A stretch of 64,000 bases of DNA. Source: Teratosphaeria epicoccoides (lineage: Eukaryota > Ascomycota > Dothideomycetes > Mycosphaerellales > Teratosphaeriaceae). Positions 56,001 through 64,000 of this stretch are shown here, piece after piece. The stretch is taken from positions 62,001 through 126,000 of the forward strand of contig JADDMT010000017.1 of assembly GCA_021401465.1 (NCBI GenBank), read 5' to 3'. The first letter of the stretch is position 1, and every line of letters starts with the position of its first letter. A program made the position numbers and the translations under genes. Below the pieces are notes generated by a model. That model saw only the letters and a program-made list of their open reading frames with translations, had not been told where the DNA came from and did not search any database.

Positions 56001-56587
56001 TGGTGAATTCGAAGGTACAGGTGCTATCTGAGGGACCGTAGCATTGGGCGGCAATCCAAGACTGTCGATGTAGGACACATATAGCTTGCGGCAATCCTCA
56101 GGTGAAAAAGTACAATTAGGTGGAGGTCCAGGAGGTTTCAAGCTTGCCACGTCATATGGCGGTGCGGCAGTCGTGATATTGACAATTGTCGTCACGATTT
56201 TCGTTGGGCCGGAATCGCCGTGCACTATCGGTATGTCATCCTTGGAATGGGAAGCATTGTAGTTGTGCCAGCTAGCCGCGCACGCGAAGAGCGAAGCGTA
56301 ATCGGTGGCATTTGACAGGGTCGAGGATTTCGATGTCGTTTTTGAGGTTGCAATTGTGCTTGAGGTTGCAGTTGTGTTTGAGGTTACAGTCTTGTTTCTG
56401 AACGGCATCGAGTTTATGCCAGTACCACGATGCGCGTCTGGGATCTGGGCGAATGCAGCCGAGACTAATCAGGTCAGCGATGCCACATGAGCATGACCGC
56501 AAGGAAGCAAGATCACTACTTACTGCATCCAAATGCAGCAAGCAATGCTGTTGGCATCGCCTCCAGAAACGAGCGTGAGGGCTGCAT
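53046..56587 (-). CDS. Secreted, probably GPI-anchored tandem-repeat cell-surface protein
   Basis: Exons 56524-56587 and 53046-56464, over a 59-bp intron (GTAAGT...GATTAG), give 1160 residues. Exon 1 completes the signal peptide (MPTALLAAFGCISAAFAQ), which the long open frame lacks. Regions in order: a Thr/Ser-rich segment; an N-terminal globular part of about 350 residues with paired cysteines (PPNCTFSPEDCRKLY, EKCQACGQNGC, DCNGSFPTPEC) and many N-glycosylation sequons; a Pro/Thr linker; and seven tandem copies of an approximately 63-70 residue Val/Gly/Asn-rich unit of the form VGGTNFAVTSGSNGAVIVNG. A short spacer precedes the hydrophobic C-terminus VFVSLVIITVSLV, typical of GPI-anchor signals. 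The strand-turn rhythm of the repeats suggests a beta-solenoid stalk. I recognise no named domain. A cell-wall or adhesion role is inference. Confidence 0.82.
53288..54711 (-). repeat. Seven tandem coding repeats of about 190-210 bp
   Basis: Each copy encodes about 63-70 residues with the pattern (T/A)NVxVGGxNFxV, GSNGAVxVNGV, PGQxxxVNGQxVxN, GxVxIGSTxVxVPGS. The four copies between about 53400 and 54260 are nearly identical in DNA, while the outer copies have diverged, the usual signature of recent internal duplication or gene conversion. Confidence 0.85.
54064..54135 (-). repeat. 36-bp perfect-type tandem duplication inside repeat 3/4
   Basis: Two adjacent 36-bp copies (54064-54099 and 54100-54135) differ at about one base. 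They encode ANVAVPGSSLGS-like 12-residue units, adding half a spacer between two large repeats without breaking the frame. Confidence 0.85.
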
Positions 56588-57519
56588 GAAAGTATAATGC
56601 CACAGTATACAGCCGAGCAAATCCAAATCATCATCTGCTTAGACTGCAAATTATTATCCTCATTATGTTATGGCCGACCATGCCACATGCCCGTGAAGTC
56701 TATCGCGCACAGCGACTGGTCGACAACAAATGCGTTTCGCTCGCGCCACTGGCCAAGGGGGATTCGGCTACAGGTTGTGACGGCTCTTTGACTGATAACG
56801 CCGAGGCAGTGGAAGAATATCAGGCCGTTTGCTGTTGCCGGCAGATTATCCAGAAGCGACCGATACAGGCAGTGATATGCTGCCTTCAAAGCTGAAGTGG
56901 GCAGTAGTGAGATCGCGTGTCGAGGTCCTTCAAAAATGAGCAGAGGTAAGACAGGAGTGTTGAGAAAGGGTTTGCGCTGCGAACACGTTCGGTGTAGCTT
57001 CGTGGCATTGACCGCTGTCCACGGTAGAACCCTGCACATCAAACTTGACGATCTGCCGATGGCAACCGGCCTCAATTTTGGTATCTGGCAGTCCGGCTGA
57101 GCTCTGTTTGTCGTCGTGCCATATGCAAACTGTGTCTGAGAGATGCGCGTCGTCGTAGACGCATGATGAGGGTGTGAAATCCGAAGGAGAAATTGATGTC
57201 GATGCCGTGGGACACAAAGCTGTATGAGAACGTCGGCATTGCTTCGGGATAGTTGCCAAGCAGTGCAACGAGGATTGGCCTGTTGACAACGTCTTACCAG
57301 GGACAACCACAATTTAACAGTAGTGGTAACAGCCTGAACACGGTGGACTGCACGTTGGCCTCGATACCGTTGCGTGTTCAGGGACTGTCAGGACACCGCC
57401 AAAACTTCACGCATGACTGTCAACCGGTGACGAGATTTACGTGTTCTGTCATGCAATGCCAATACGCATGATCTGCACCGCCCCAAGCCAAGCCTGAGCA
57501 GGCCTCCACATCTGTCCGG
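56588..57519. other. Intergenic
   Basis: 932 bp: the promoter of the repeat-protein gene and the 3' flank of the DcpS gene. A minus-strand frame of 214 codons (56668-57312) is open but shows no domain, signal or codon pattern I would trust. Confidence 0.4.
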
Positions 57520-58479
57520 TTAGACTTTCGGCTCTTGCGCCAGCTTTAAAGGTTGGAAGACGTCTGTCCACAGGTCGGTTGCCTCGCCGACCGTGCATCT
57601 CAACGCAATATCTGCCAAGCCAGCATCCTGACCACCCTCCATGGTCTCCAATTGACTCACCAAAGCGTCAAAGTCTCGCGCCTTCCCCACTGCTTGCGTG
57701 GTGCTGGGATCAACATTCGTATGTACGACATGCAGATGGAAGTGATAATACGTTGGATGATAATGTACGTAAAACTTCAGTAAGTCGTCCTCCAGAGCCG
57801 GGAACAACGTCTTGATTTCGGCGATTAAAGTCGATCGGAAATGCTTCAGCCAGGGAAGGTGCTTCTTCTTCAGATCCCGGAGAGACCAAAAATCTCTTCT
57901 GGTCACGATGGCCAGAAGGTGCATAGCTGTCGCAGTCTTACGATCCCAGTTCAGATCGGGTAGCAACAGGAAGTTGTCGATGGGGTCGCTCTCCTGCGAC
58001 TTGAACAGTACATTTTCTTGCTCGGCTCTGCCTTCGATGATGTTGAACATCCAGTCTAGCCGGCCGGCTTCGCGTGATCGTTCGATGTAGCGTTTGACAT
58101 ACCTGTCGTAAATCTCAGGCGTTTCTGTGACGCATCGGTACTGTTGAAAAGCATACTTCTTGAAATGCTTCTCAGTAGCGGGATAGAAGAGGTCAATCTT
58201 CAGGTCCGGGGGCGTGGGCTGGTCGGGACTGGACTCAGAGATACTCTTGGCCAGATACCAGTTGTACACGTCGTTGTGTCCCAGATTCTTGACATGGGTC
58301 ACAAGCTTTGAGAAGGAGCGCAAATATGCCGGGTCGCTGTCGAAGTTTCCTCTTTCGGCGACGAGCAGTGCGGGTTGTCCTGAAATGCGGCCTTCAAGGA
58401 TGATGCGCTTTCCTCCCTGATCTTGGTTGTGGAGGCTCTTGAACTCGAAGCGGGGTATGAGTGACTCGTTGGCCGACAT
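57520..58479 (-). CDS. DCS1: Scavenger mRNA decapping enzyme (DcpS/DCS1)
   Basis: Hydrolyses m7GpppN cap remnants left by 3'-5' mRNA decay. A single exon of 319 residues starting MSANESLIPRFEFKSL; the open frame continues upstream, but the chosen ATG precedes the conserved FEF start. An N-terminal swapped domain (KRIILEGRISGQPALLVAERG, NDVYNWYLAK, DLFYPATEKHFKKY) is followed by the HIT-type catalytic domain. That domain shows LLLPDLNWDR, LHLLAIV-type core strands, RDLKKKHLPWLKHFRS and the histidine triad YYHFHLHVVH, with the central His as nucleophile. The C-terminal VGEATDLWTDVFQPL closes the fold. Length (about 320-340) and motif order agree with fungal Dcs1. Cytosolic. Confidence 0.95.
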   Translation of the reverse strand: MSANESLIPRFEFKSLHNQDQGGKRIILEGRISGQPALLVAERGNFDSDPAYLRSFSKLVTHVKNLGHNDVYNWYLAKSISESSPDQPTPPDLKIDLFYPATEKHFKKYAFQQYRCVTETPEIYDRYVKRYIERSREAGRLDWMFNIIEGRAEQENVLFKSQESDPIDNFLLLPDLNWDRKTATAMHLLAIVTRRDFWSLRDLKKKHLPWLKHFRSTLIAEIKTLFPALEDDLLKFYVHYHPTYYHFHLHVVHTNVDPSTTQAVGKARDFDALVSQLETMEGGQDAGLADIALRCTVGEATDLWTDVFQPLKLAQEPKV

Positions 58480-58974
58480 TTTGACGTTGTTTGGAGGAAG
58501 AGTCAAGCGAGAGAATATGGAGTCAGCTGGCAGGACAGCCTGGCAGGACAGTCTTGGCACACACTATGCAGCCAATCGGATGCTCCCGTTGACCCTGGCT
58601 TGAATACCCCTTGTACGCAGATCTGGCTATACAGTACATCACTTTTTTGCAGTTTCAAATCGAAATATTTTCATCCTAGACGTGAAGACTTTTTCCAAGG
58701 TCCAAACGAAACCTACATGTAATAAGAGCCACTCTTCTCTCACCAACAAGCTACACACGCGACTCTGAAAAATCCTATCGATCTTCTCAGCAAGAGCAAT
58801 ACAAGTACTGTGCTCCTTGCAGGGATATTGAATCGTTGAAGCTACGGTGGTACGCAGCCGGCTCCCTTACACCTCAAACGCCCGCTCTCGTCATGCAACG
58901 CACAAAGCATTGGGCAGTACCCAGCCCGAAATAGTGAACCTCGCGATCATCTCACACAATCGGGCGACCTAGGC
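58480..58974. other. DcpS promoter and POLD4 3' flank
   Basis: 495 bp. A long minus-strand frame extends upstream of the DcpS start but is judged leader sequence. A/T-rich around 58640-58700. No gene seen. Confidence 0.5.
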
Positions 58975-59729
58975 TCACGTCTCGACAAAGCGTGAGCTCA
59001 TCAACTCATCAACATGCGCACGCTGAGACTTTGATGGGTCTACACCGTCCATCTCCCTCAGCAAGACAGCCAGCACTTCGATAGGCGGCTTGAGCCCGAG
59101 CGTATTCGCGCGCTTCCAGCGCTTCAGTCGGGCGATGCCTATGCAGGGCTGCGCAACGGATTAGTGACACTTCGAATCTGTCCCACCTCAGATCATGCAC
59201 TTACACCGTACTGCCCGCTCATGTCCCATTCTCTCAGTACCTTCTCATGGACACCAAGGTCTTCTTGATGTATCCGCGGAGCCAGGCGCTCCGACTCCTT
59301 CTGCCTCCAGTACCTCTTGATCTGAGTCTCGGGGATCTTCCTCGCCTGTTGCTCCTCATCGCCCACCCATCCTGCTCCTTTACTAGCCGTTGCACCGACC
59401 TCGCTTTCTTGCGCGCGACCACCCAGAATGTCCTCGACACTGACATCACTCTCCTCCAGCAGAGTCTTGACCTCCTTCTCTGCTTGCTGCTGTATAGCGA
59501 TTTCTGCTGTTGTAGGCCGGTCCAGGTGCCACTCAGCCTCTGCCTTGACATCTGCACGCCCGACATCTTCGAAGACGGCCGGATCCTTCTTGGATGCTTT
59601 CTGATCTTGAGAACCGCTGCGCTTGGTGACTTTGTTTGACTTTCCATTGAACGAGAGCGTGGACTGCTGCCGCTGCGAGGCGGTGGGTGCGGCACGAGCA
59701 CCTCCTCCTGACTTGCGCTTCGGTGGCAT
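58975..59729 (-). CDS. DNA polymerase delta subunit 4 (POLD4/Cdm1)
   Basis: Small non-catalytic subunit that stabilises polymerase delta. Exons 59205-59729 and 58975-59148, over a 56-bp intron (GTAAGT...TGCGCAG, branch ACTAAT), give 232 residues. The N-terminus MPPKRKSGGGARA is basic and is followed by QRQQSTLSFNGKSNKVTK, where QSTLSF resembles a PIP-box (PCNA-binding) element. A disordered middle leads to the conserved QKESERLAPRIHQEDLGVHE, and exon 2 gives PCIGIARLKRWKRANTLGLK and PPIEVLAVLL, the POLD4 C-terminal core. Reading through the intron would remove this core (ending GVSA), so the second exon is essential. S. cerevisiae lacks this subunit; fission yeast Cdm1 is the best-known fungal relative. 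Nuclear. Confidence 0.93.
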
Positions 59730-60853
59730 GTTTGCGATGGTATGCTGGCGATCGATCACATACACCTATAGCTGTGTGCTAGCCTTGAGATCATACCTGT
59801 ATCTAAATGTTTAGAGACGTAAACAACCTGACTGTTGGCCGTGGGTCAGAGCGCGGCGGGATGACTTCATCTCGCCTGCGGCAACCTGGAACCACCTCAG
59901 AAAAACGCGAACACGACGCGTCCAGTGTTTCTCAAATTCTGTGCTCACATTCACGACATGGACGACCAAGTGGGAAGGCACCTGAGCGCCGAAGTAATTC
60001 CAATGCTCCGAGAGGCAGCGCTGCATGTGGGCCTGCAGAAGAAATGCAGAAGAAATGCAGAAAAAATGCACATACGGCAGAACGATGCCGATGGCGTATC
60101 CTGCTCGAAATGGCCTCATCACTGGTTCCTCGAACGATCACATGCACGCTTGGCCGGAGACGTGATGCGCTATATATCCGATGGTGCCAGCTATCTACGC
60201 TATCTCTTTCCGTCATACAGGCATATGGTCTCGTCTACGTCTCCGAGCCGTTGGATCATCATCGATCACATCCTCCGCTCCCGCACCGAAAACAGCCTCT
60301 TGCTTCATGGCATCTCCGGCCCCTACGCTGCCGCCATCATGATCCAGGACTTACTCTATCTGACTTTCCCCCTGAGTACCACGATGCACCCAAACGTCAC
60401 TAACTTCTCCACCCCCCTATGATTGCTCAAGGCAAATTGGCCGTCTTCAAGAGTGGTATCTTCTCATGGCAATCACTTCAGACAAACAGACTATGGCCGA
60501 CTGACTACCCAGCAAACGCGCCAGCAAGGTCAGGAACTCATTCTCAAGCAGCCTTTGCACTTCGCTTCATTGCTAGTATACCTCAGTGATCATGTGGGCA
60601 AGTTGCACCTATGCGCTTCACTAGCACTCATTGCTCATAGGAACTATGGCACAGGAACTCGGGGGAGGGTACAACGTAGCTGAGTATGGCCGGCATATAC
60701 GTGAACAGCTATAATCATACTCTGCTTAGCCCTGTCACGCTCAAAACATCGTCGCCCGGAAATCGCATGTCAAATTTCACAGCAAGGATCAAGAATACCA
60801 ATCACATGATGAAGCCAACGTGGGGAGCAGTGGGCCGGTCTCGCCGGCTGACC
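59730..60853. other. Intergenic
   Basis: 1.1 kb between divergent genes, so it carries both promoters. Contains a short tandem repeat at 60035-60067. Frames such as 59807-60403 overlap others on both strands and look non-coding. The open frame of the glucosidase extends upstream to 60686. Confidence 0.45.
60035..60067. repeat. 11-bp tandem repeat, three copies
   Basis: Three adjacent copies of an 11-mer gcagaagaaat (the third as gcagaaaaaat). Intergenic, with no function suggested. Confidence 0.85.
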
Positions 60854-63400
60854 ATGGCCACATTTGGCGAATTTGCCTCTCATCCTTTTGAGGGCTCAGC
60901 AATATTCCCACGGAAGAACATTCCACGACCGGGCGAGAACGTCGCCATCAAGGACGACGACCAAATCTGGTGGAAGAATGTCGTGTGCTATCAGGTCTGG
61001 CCAATGTCCTTCAAAGACTCCAATGGCGACGGCTATGGCGATATCCGTGGCATTATAGCGAAATTGGACTACTTGCAGGATCTTGGCATCGATTGTATCT
61101 GGATCTCGCCGACATATGAATCACCAATGGAAGACTGGGGCTACGACATTTCGGATTATGAGAAGGTCCACCCACGTTTCGGTACACTGGCAGACATGGA
61201 GGAGCTTATCAGACAAGTTCACGCGAAAGGTATGAGGATCCTCTTGGATCTCGTAGTCACGCATACGTCGGACCAGCACCCTTGGTTTCAGGAGAGCAAG
61301 AAAAGCCGTGACAATGTCAGAGGCAAGAATAACAAACATGGCTGGTATATATGGCGAGACGGTCGTCCTGGCAATCGACAGAGGAACCCATTGGACCGAC
61401 CTGATGGTATGTCGATGGAGGAGTGGAGAGATCTGAAGACAGTTGATCGCACAAAGTACGACAGATTGTCGGACGAGCAGTGCGAAATCCTGGTCAAAGG
61501 AGAGCTTCTGGAAGCGCCGGTGAGCTCAGTGTGCAACTTCCGGCAACTCGCAGGCCAGCAGCTAACACAGGGATTAGTCGAATTACAAAGCTGCATTCGG
61601 TGGCAGCGCCTGGACGAAGGTCGAGTCTCGCGATCAGTATTATATGCATCTCTTTTTGGAATCTCAGCCTGATCTAAATTGGGAATGCGCCGAAATGCGC
61701 GAGGCCCTCTTCAAGACCGCAGTTGACTTTTGGCTCGAGAAGGGGGTTGATGGCTTTCGTGTCGACACTGCGAATCGCTTCAGTAAAGATCTGAGCTTCC
61801 CTGATGCCGAAATTGTCAAGCGTGGCAAGTGGCAGCCCGGCAGTATATACTACATCAATGGTCCCAAGATGCACACGTACTGGAAGGAGCACCTGCGCAA
61901 ACACATGGATGATTGGGCTACGTCCCATGGCAGGAAAGAAGAGATCATGCTTGTTGGCGAGCTTCCTTTGACAAGCGAGGAAGAAGTCATGGAGTATGTT
62001 TTGCCTGAGAATAGAGAAATCACCATGGTCTTCGACTTTGACATGGTCAAGCTGGGACATCACGACAATCCTGACGAGTTTGACAAGCATGAAGTGCGTC
62101 ACCTATGCGACGGCGACCCTAGCTTCACTCTTCCGCTGTTCAAATCGACGCTGATGAAGGTGCAACGCATGATATGCGAGAAGGGCGGTTGGGGCACCCT
62201 TTTTATGGAAAAGTAAGTACCTACTAAACCTCTGCTGACGCTTGACATTTTGACTGACTCGTGCCAGCCATGACCAATGTCGTAGCATACCTAGGTATGC
62301 CACGCCCAAGCCCGAATACTGGCGAGAGGCTGGCAAGCTGCTGGCGCTCCTACAGACTACCTTGACAGGCACCTTATTCATTTACCAAGGCCAGGAGATC
62401 GGCATGAAGGATATGCCGCATCACTGGAGCGCGAACGACTTCCGCGATCCGGATGCCGTCGCTTACCTGAGAGAGTTCGTCCAGCGTCATCACAAGGATG
62501 ACCCGATGGCAGAGCGAACGGCAATGGAAGGCATCTTCAAAGTTGGTCGCGACAACTCACGTACACCCATGCAATGGGACGACTCAGCAAATGCTGGCTT
62601 TACAGGCCACAACCCGCCGTAAGCAAAGCCAAATTTACCCACTGCCCCCATCAGTCAATCAGTCAAAAAGCTGTCAGACCGTCACTGTCCAGTCAAGTGG
62701 TTGACTGAATGACTCGCTAAACTCCCTCCCATATCAGACGATTTACTGACCTCTTGCCTCTCGCTCTAGGTGGATGCCCGTCAACGAGAACAAAGACTGG
62801 CTCAACGTGAAGTACCAGCAGGAGTCTCGCCGGAGCATATGGTGGTTCTGGAAGGACATGATCACACTCCGCAAGGAACGCAAGGATCTGTTCATGCACG
62901 GCACTTTCGCCTGCCACGACTACGACAACGAGAATGTCTTCACGTACACCAAGATGAATAAGGAGGGCCGGACTGCGATCATTTTGCTGAATTTCTCGGA
63001 CCACACGCAACCGCTGAATATGAGTCAGTCGCACCTGATTGGGTATCACTCCGACATGATCAAGTCTACCCGCGCTGAACCGGATGAGAATTTGATTGAG
63101 AAGGGTCTGTATCCGCTTGAGCCTTGGGAGGGTCGCTTGTACCTTCAGCGCAAGCTCGTGGAGCAGGACGATACCGTGAAGAAGGTCAACGGTGGAAACC
63201 ACATCGCGTCTGAGGTTCACGACAGAGTCAATGTTCACGACTTCGCTGACGTTCTGCTTGCTGCATCACGCCCACATTCCGGCGCGGCTCCGAGCGAGAG
63301 CGGTGAGCACCAGTGTAAGGGGGAGCGAAATGGACTGGGAGACAAGGAAGGGCTGAACGAACTCGCAGTAGGGAGTCCCGATGAGCTCGCAGCACAATGA
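60854..63400 (+). CDS. GH13 alpha-glucosidase (maltase/isomaltase type)
   Basis: Hydrolyses terminal alpha-glucosidic bonds of maltose, isomaltose or sucrose. Exons 60854-61519, 61578-62212, 62268-62618 and 62770-63400 (introns 58, 55 and 151 bp) give 760 residues; the frame is open upstream to 60686. The start chosen is MATFGEF (context ACCATGGCC). The catalytic barrel begins WWKNVVCYQVWPMSFKDSNG; region I is DLVVTHTSDQHPW (Thr where Asn is usual). The nucleophile is in GFRVDTANRF, the acid/base Glu in MLVGELPL, and the transition-state Asp in ENHDQCRSIPRY, all present across three exons. A linker-like insertion (about residues 180-222, MSMEEWRDLKTVDRTKYDRL) and a hydrophilic tail of about 70 residues extend it beyond the usual 570-600. 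No signal peptide is seen, so it is probably intracellular. Confidence 0.93.
62690..62707. repeat. Inverted repeat CAGTCAA-GTGG-TTGACTG in glucosidase intron 3
   Basis: A perfect 7-bp stem with a 4-base loop inside the 151-bp intron, preceded by two back-to-back TCAGTCAA copies at 62651-62666. Could form a hairpin in RNA. Confidence 0.8.
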
Positions 63401-63609
63401 GCCAGATTTATGCCGATGACCGGATCTGTAGTGGCGTTTGCTTGCTTCACGGAGTTTATTATGTATTAATCAATACGAGACTTGCCAACAACAGCGCCAG
63501 CCCGGCGCTCCAGGCATAACCCGTGATAGAGCTGAATAGCTAGAAGCTACAATGACTATATAAATTCCTACACGCTCGTTCATGAGGACTTGGTATACTC
63601 GATGCCGCT
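63401..63609. other. Convergent 3' flanks
   Basis: Short stretch after the glucosidase stop. A TATA-like element (ctatataaatt) at about 63556-63566 precedes a 31-codon plus-strand frame (MRTWYTRCRSTSVG), too short to call. Confidence 0.35.
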
Positions 63610-63961
63610 CTACGTCAGTCGGCAGCTCGAATCCCAACACCGGCCCGGCGTGCCTTTGTATGGCGGACGACTGTTAGTTGCAAGTGCCTTTGAATATCGC
63701 CCGACTTTTTTTTCGCGTCAAAATTGCAGCACTTCTTGTTGTCCTCACTCCAGCAGGCCGCCGACATCCGGACATGCCAGGTTGATATCCCCGGGCTCAA
63801 GACGGTGGCTCGCGTCGGCCGCGACGCAGGTCATTTTCCGCCCGAGACTAGAGGCATCAATCCAGTATATTGTTCTTGTCGCTTGACCTATGGCATGTTG
63901 GCTGAACCTGCAAGAGTGTTTCCACGACGGACAGGACGGCGAAGATGGTTTGGAGATGCAT
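63610..63961 (-). CDS. Candidate small secreted cysteine-rich protein (low confidence)
   Basis: A possible three-exon gene: 63888-63961, 63749-63847 and 63610-63670, 77 residues in frame. Exon 1 begins MHLQTIFAVLSVVETLLQ, a plausible signal peptide. The mature part has five cysteines (TCHS, MTCV, ACPD, GRCW, SSCR) and ends CRLT. Introns would be 40 bp (GTCAAG...CTCTAG) and 78 bp (GTGAGG...AACAG). The first is shorter than any other credible intron here, and an alternative 60-bp intron loses the frame. Small secreted cysteine-rich proteins are common in fungi, but such models can arise by chance. It lies close to the window edge, so upstream sequence could change the picture. Confidence 0.25.
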
Positions 63962-64000
63962 GCTGGATTCGTGGATCGAGTCTGCCAGAGCGGTCGATGG

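Noticed and set aside
56668..57312. 214-codon minus-strand open frame
   Set aside because: No domain, signal peptide, repeat or splice logic; a second overlapping frame on the same strand is almost as long, so chance is likelier.

Overview
The window is nuclear DNA of a filamentous ascomycete (Pezizomycotina). Gene content and exon structure suggest a Dothideomycete, but that class call is an inference. Almost every gene is a single-copy fungal housekeeping gene. Most introns are short (about 50-67 bp) GT-AG introns with CTAAC/CTGAC-type branch sites, genes lie on both strands about 0.3-1.5 kb apart, and there are no prokaryotic-style operons. I saw no tRNA, rRNA, CRISPR array, intact transposon or secondary-metabolite core enzyme.

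Layout. 0-16 kb is the looser, more degenerate part: a short-chain dehydrogenase, an NTF2-like protein, a broken serine carboxypeptidase, cytochrome c heme lyase divergent from a Gfo/Idh/MocA oxidoreductase, two hypothetical genes, and a damaged 2EXR/F-box-like gene. 16-34 kb is dense housekeeping: a DNAJC8-like J-protein divergent from the DEAD-box helicase DBP4, a GNAT acetyltransferase, NADPH-cytochrome P450 reductase, a Mep2-type ammonium transporter, proteasome subunit RPN1 divergent from RIO2 kinase, and a SET-domain protein. 36-47 kb holds a C2H2 factor, an intron-rich YVC1 (TRP-type vacuolar cation channel), a secreted sulfatase and a disordered protein. 48-60 kb holds NOP53 divergent from YPT6, KEI1 (inositol-phosphorylceramide synthase subunit), a 1160-residue GPI-anchored repeat protein, DCS1/DcpS and the small subunit of DNA polymerase delta. 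60-64 kb holds a GH13 alpha-glucosidase and a possible small secreted cysteine-rich protein at the edge.

There is functional clustering by theme but no pathway cluster: DBP4, RIO2 and NOP53 all serve ribosome biogenesis, and each shares a short divergent promoter with a neighbour. I rebuilt most multi-exon genes by hand. Several ends given by the longest open frame are wrong: the YPT6 prenylation motif, the RPN1 tail, the POLD4 C-terminus and the N-termini of the ammonium transporter, the C2H2 factor and the GPI protein all lie in other exons.

The most interesting signals are: YVC1, which has a 19-nt GT-AG element that restores frame, three micro-exons, two introns about five times longer than the rest and one unresolved frame break; the long tandem-repeat cell-surface protein; the YPT6 last intron, which is open in frame so that retention would remove the prenylation site; and an apparent excess of the octamer TTGACTGA in non-coding DNA, including two long introns.
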